From Bacteroidales bacterium UBA1754 (GTDB lineage Bacteria; Bacteroidota; Bacteroidia; Bacteroidales; Paludibacteraceae), in the NCBI GenBank assembly GCA_002315615.1, contig DCHK01000030.1, forward strand, positions 1 through 15,662: a DNA stretch of 15,662 bases, in the 5' to 3' direction. The position numbers were made by a program, and so were the translations under genes. Every line of letters starts with the position of its first letter. Position 1 is the stretch's first letter. Under the pieces are notes generated by a model that searched no databases, was not told the origin of the DNA, and was given only the letters and a program-made list of their open reading frames with translations. Positions 13,723 to 15,662 of the stretch are shown in pieces.

Positions 13723-15564
13723 TTATGCTTTAATTTTCATAATAACATCATCTTCAGAAACGCTGTCGCCACTCTTGTAGCAAATTTCGGTAACTACACC
13801 GTCCCATTCGGCAGCAATGGCGTTGAATGTTTTCATTGCCTCGATGTAGCAAACTGTCTGACCTTTTTTCACTGTGTCGCCAACTTTTACTGCCGCATCG
13901 CCCGAACTTTTTACAAGGTAGAATTTACCTTCGAGTGGACTTTGTAATTCTTTTCCTTCGCCTGTTGACGCAGGAGTAGCGGTTGCTTGTTGTGCAGCAG
14001 GAGTAGCCGAAGCATTTGCACCAAGTGTTACTTTGTAAACTTGACCATTTACCTCAACATTCAACGTTTGTGGAAGTGCTACGCCACCAGCATTTGCTTT
14101 TTCTGCTTTGCGTTTTTCAAGGTCTTCCAAGAAATCTGCTTTTGCTTTGCCCGATTTATAAGCACGATATTGCTGTGGGTGCATAGCAAGTTCGAAAAGT
14201 TCTTCGTCGTCTTTGCCTAAATCCCAATTGTTTTCTTTCATCTCTTTGCGGAATTCATCAAGCGCATCGGGGAAGTTAGATTGTGGGTCTTCGTCGTGGA
14301 ACTGACGACCTTGTGCTTTGGCGAGTTCTACCAATTCTGGTGCCAATTCTCCTGGCAATTTACCCGATTTACCAAGCATCATATCCCAAATGTCATCGGC
14401 AATCATACTCCAGCGCTCTTTGCCTTTCTCCATTTGCATTACGTTCATCAACGCCATATTTTTGACATATTGACTGAAAGGAGTAACCAAACAAGGATAA
14501 CCCATTTTAGGCCAAACGTATGCTACTTCGTTGAAGAGTTTAATAAGCAATTGGTCTTGCGTCATCAACGGTTGACCATTTTTTGCCTTGTATTTATTGA
14601 TGCTTTCAAGATTTGTTTCAAGGTCGGTCATCAAACTTCCCATCATACCACCAGGAAGTCCTGGAGCAATAAGCAATGAATTCATCTGACGATTACGAGC
14701 AGGAATATAATAACCAAGAAAATCGTCCATCATTCCTTGAATCAAAGAACGAACTTCCATATATGCTTCCATATTGATTTCTGGCACATCGAAACCTGCG
14801 TCTTTCAACATTGGTTGAATTGCCAAAACATCGGCGTGACCAGTTCCCCACGAAAGTGGTTCCATAGCAACATCAACGTAATCGCAACCTGCTTTGCAGA
14901 CTTCAAGAATTGTAGCCATTGAGAATCCTGGACCTGCGTGTCCGTGATATTCGATAGGAATATTTGGATATTTTTCTTTAATATTTGCTACAATCAAACC
15001 TAACGAAACAGGACGTGCAATGCCCGCCATATCTTTCAAGCAGATTTCGTCGGCACCTGCCTCAATAAGTGTGAATGCCAATTGTGTGTAATACTCAACT
15101 GTGTGAAGTGGCGAGAATGTGATACACATACTGCATTGCGAAATCATACCACCATCGTGAGCATAACCAATAGAAGGAATAAGGTTGCGAGTATCGTTAA
15201 GTCCACAGAATGTACGTGCAATGTCAGTACCTTGCGCTTTCTTTACTTTGTAGAAAAGTTTACGAACATCGGCAGGAACAGGACTCATACGCAAACCATT
15301 AAGACCACGGTCGAGCATGTGAGTTTGAATGCCTGCTTCGTGGAAAGGTTTTGTCCACTCGCGAACTGCCTTATTTGGGTTTTCACCAAACAATAAATTC
15401 ACTTGTTCAAAACCACCACCATTAGTTTCTACTCGGGCGAAACAACCCATTTTTACAATAGCAGGAGCAACTTTTACAAGTTGATCAACGCGTGGCACAT
15501 ATTTGCCAGCGGACTGCCACATATCACGAAAGACAAGACTGAATTTTACTTTTTTCTTTGTCAT
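13723..15564 (-). CDS. oadA: OadA/PycB-like carboxyltransferase with fused biotin carrier domain
   Basis: This predicted alpha subunit transfers the carboxyl group of a keto acid, probably oxaloacetate, to biotin. The 613 residues comprise an HMGL-like TIM barrel (about 5-270), a PYC/OADA domain (about 290-500), an Ala/Thr/Pro-rich linker (about 516-541), and a biotinyl domain (about 542-613) with biotin lysine K578 in EAMKT. Expected active-site positions are D14 in RDMWQS, K177 in LKDMAG, and the metal histidines H207 and H209 in HGHAGP. Several blocks differ from the usual form: HGHAGPG replaces the common HxHxTxG, and EAMKT replaces EAMKM, so substrate assignment is cautious. This barrel excludes the unrelated carboxyltransferase of methylmalonyl-CoA decarboxylases. 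It heads an operon with oadB 5 bases downstream. Its ATG is 41 bases from the right-hand end repeat, with no native promoter box visible. Confidence 0.88.
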   Translation of the reverse strand: MTKKKVKFSLVFRDMWQSAGKYVPRVDQLVKVAPAIVKMGCFARVETNGGGFEQVNLLFGENPNKAVREWTKPFHEAGIQTHMLDRGLNGLRMSPVPADVRKLFYKVKKAQGTDIARTFCGLNDTRNLIPSIGYAHDGGMISQCSMCITFSPLHTVEYYTQLAFTLIEAGADEICLKDMAGIARPVSLGLIVANIKEKYPNIPIEYHGHAGPGFSMATILEVCKAGCDYVDVAMEPLSWGTGHADVLAIQPMLKDAGFDVPEINMEAYMEVRSLIQGMMDDFLGYYIPARNRQMNSLLIAPGLPGGMMGSLMTDLETNLESINKYKAKNGQPLMTQDQLLIKLFNEVAYVWPKMGYPCLVTPFSQYVKNMALMNVMQMEKGKERWSMIADDIWDMMLGKSGKLPGELAPELVELAKAQGRQFHDEDPQSNFPDALDEFRKEMKENNWDLGKDDEELFELAMHPQQYRAYKSGKAKADFLEDLEKRKAEKANAGGVALPQTLNVEVNGQVYKVTLGANASATPAAQQATATPASTGEGKELQSPLEGKFYLVKSSGDAAVKVGDTVKKGQTVCYIEAMKTFNAIAAEWDGVVTEICYKSGDSVSEDDVIMKIKA

Positions 15565-15605
15565 TTTTATATGTATTTTGTTTTTCTATTTATAATTTTT
15601 CTCAT

Positions 15606-15621
15606 TAGTGTCCACTAAAAA
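15606..15621 (-). repeat. Right copy of 16-bp inverted end repeat, possible IS terminus
   Basis: TAGTGTCCACTAAAAA is the exact reverse complement of 3-18. Going outward, both copies pass from the dyad into an A/T run, as expected if each marks the boundary of an element lying outside. The copy lies 41 bases upstream of the oadA start, in the same orientation to oadA as the left copy has to uppP. Confidence 0.5.
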
Positions 15622-15662
15622 ATAAAATTCGTTCTTTGAAATTATTGAAAATTAGTTAGTTG
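15622..15662 (+). other. Possible outer edge of an insertion sequence
   Basis: The last 41 bases are A/T-rich non-coding sequence beyond the right end repeat. They contain GTTCTTTGAAATTATTG (15631-15647), whose TTTG at 15635-15638 could be a -33 element reading rightward; the matching -7 region would fall at the window edge. This would suit the start of a transposase gene outside the window, but no coding sequence is present to confirm it. Confidence 0.3.

Noticed and set aside
3..15621. The whole window as a composite transposon carrying cargo
   Set aside because: The interior is essential housekeeping genes such as alaS, in a normal Bacteroidales arrangement, and shows no change of base or codon use. 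Independent IS copies at two sites explain the edges better.
1..15662. CRISPR array, tRNA, rRNA or riboswitch
   Set aside because: No direct repeats with spacers, tRNA-like cloverleaf or known riboswitch core was seen by eye, and the gaps between genes are too short for most of them.

Overview
The window looks like a stretch of ordinary chromosome from a member of the Bacteroidota, most likely order Bacteroidales. The evidence is the low G+C content and the lack of Shine-Dalgarno sequences. Several gaps carry boxes matching the Bacteroidetes -7 promoter element TAnnTTTG. The QueA and M23 peptidase sequences are of Bacteroidales type, as is the uppP-truB-queA gene order. Twelve protein genes fill nearly the whole window; no gap exceeds about 120 bases, and I see no rRNA, tRNA, CRISPR array, phage gene or intact transposase.

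Layout. Bases 50-2613 (+) hold a tight run of uppP (undecaprenyl-diphosphate phosphatase), truB (tRNA pseudouridine-55 synthase) and queA (queuosine synthesis), closed by a strong hairpin terminator. alaS (-) converges on that terminator. From a short divergent promoter region, alaS runs left and a membrane-anchored M23/LytM peptidase runs right, followed on the + strand by a bifunctional (p)ppGpp synthetase/hydrolase and miaB. A small YqiA-like esterase (-) ends 2 bases from miaB and is divergent from a BASS-family membrane transporter (+). The transporter overlaps the end of a convergent YgjP/DUF45 metallopeptidase (-) by 11 bp. The last two genes (-) are an oadA/pycB-like biotin carboxyltransferase and oadB, the alpha and beta parts of a sodium-pumping decarboxylase; no gamma subunit gene is present.

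How the genes relate. Several serve tRNA and translation: truB, queA and miaB modify tRNA, alaS charges it, and the Rel protein responds to its charging state. uppP and the M23 peptidase serve the cell envelope. oadA-oadB would couple decarboxylation of a keto acid to Na+ export.

The least ordinary parts are non-coding. A 16-bp sequence, TTTTTAGTGGACACTA, occurs in inverted orientation at the two edges of the window, 31 and 41 bases upstream of the outermost start codons. It may be the end of an insertion sequence at which the assembly broke. There are also three short arrays with a strict 7-bp period: two directly before start codons and one over the end of oadB. I found no convincing undescribed multi-gene system.
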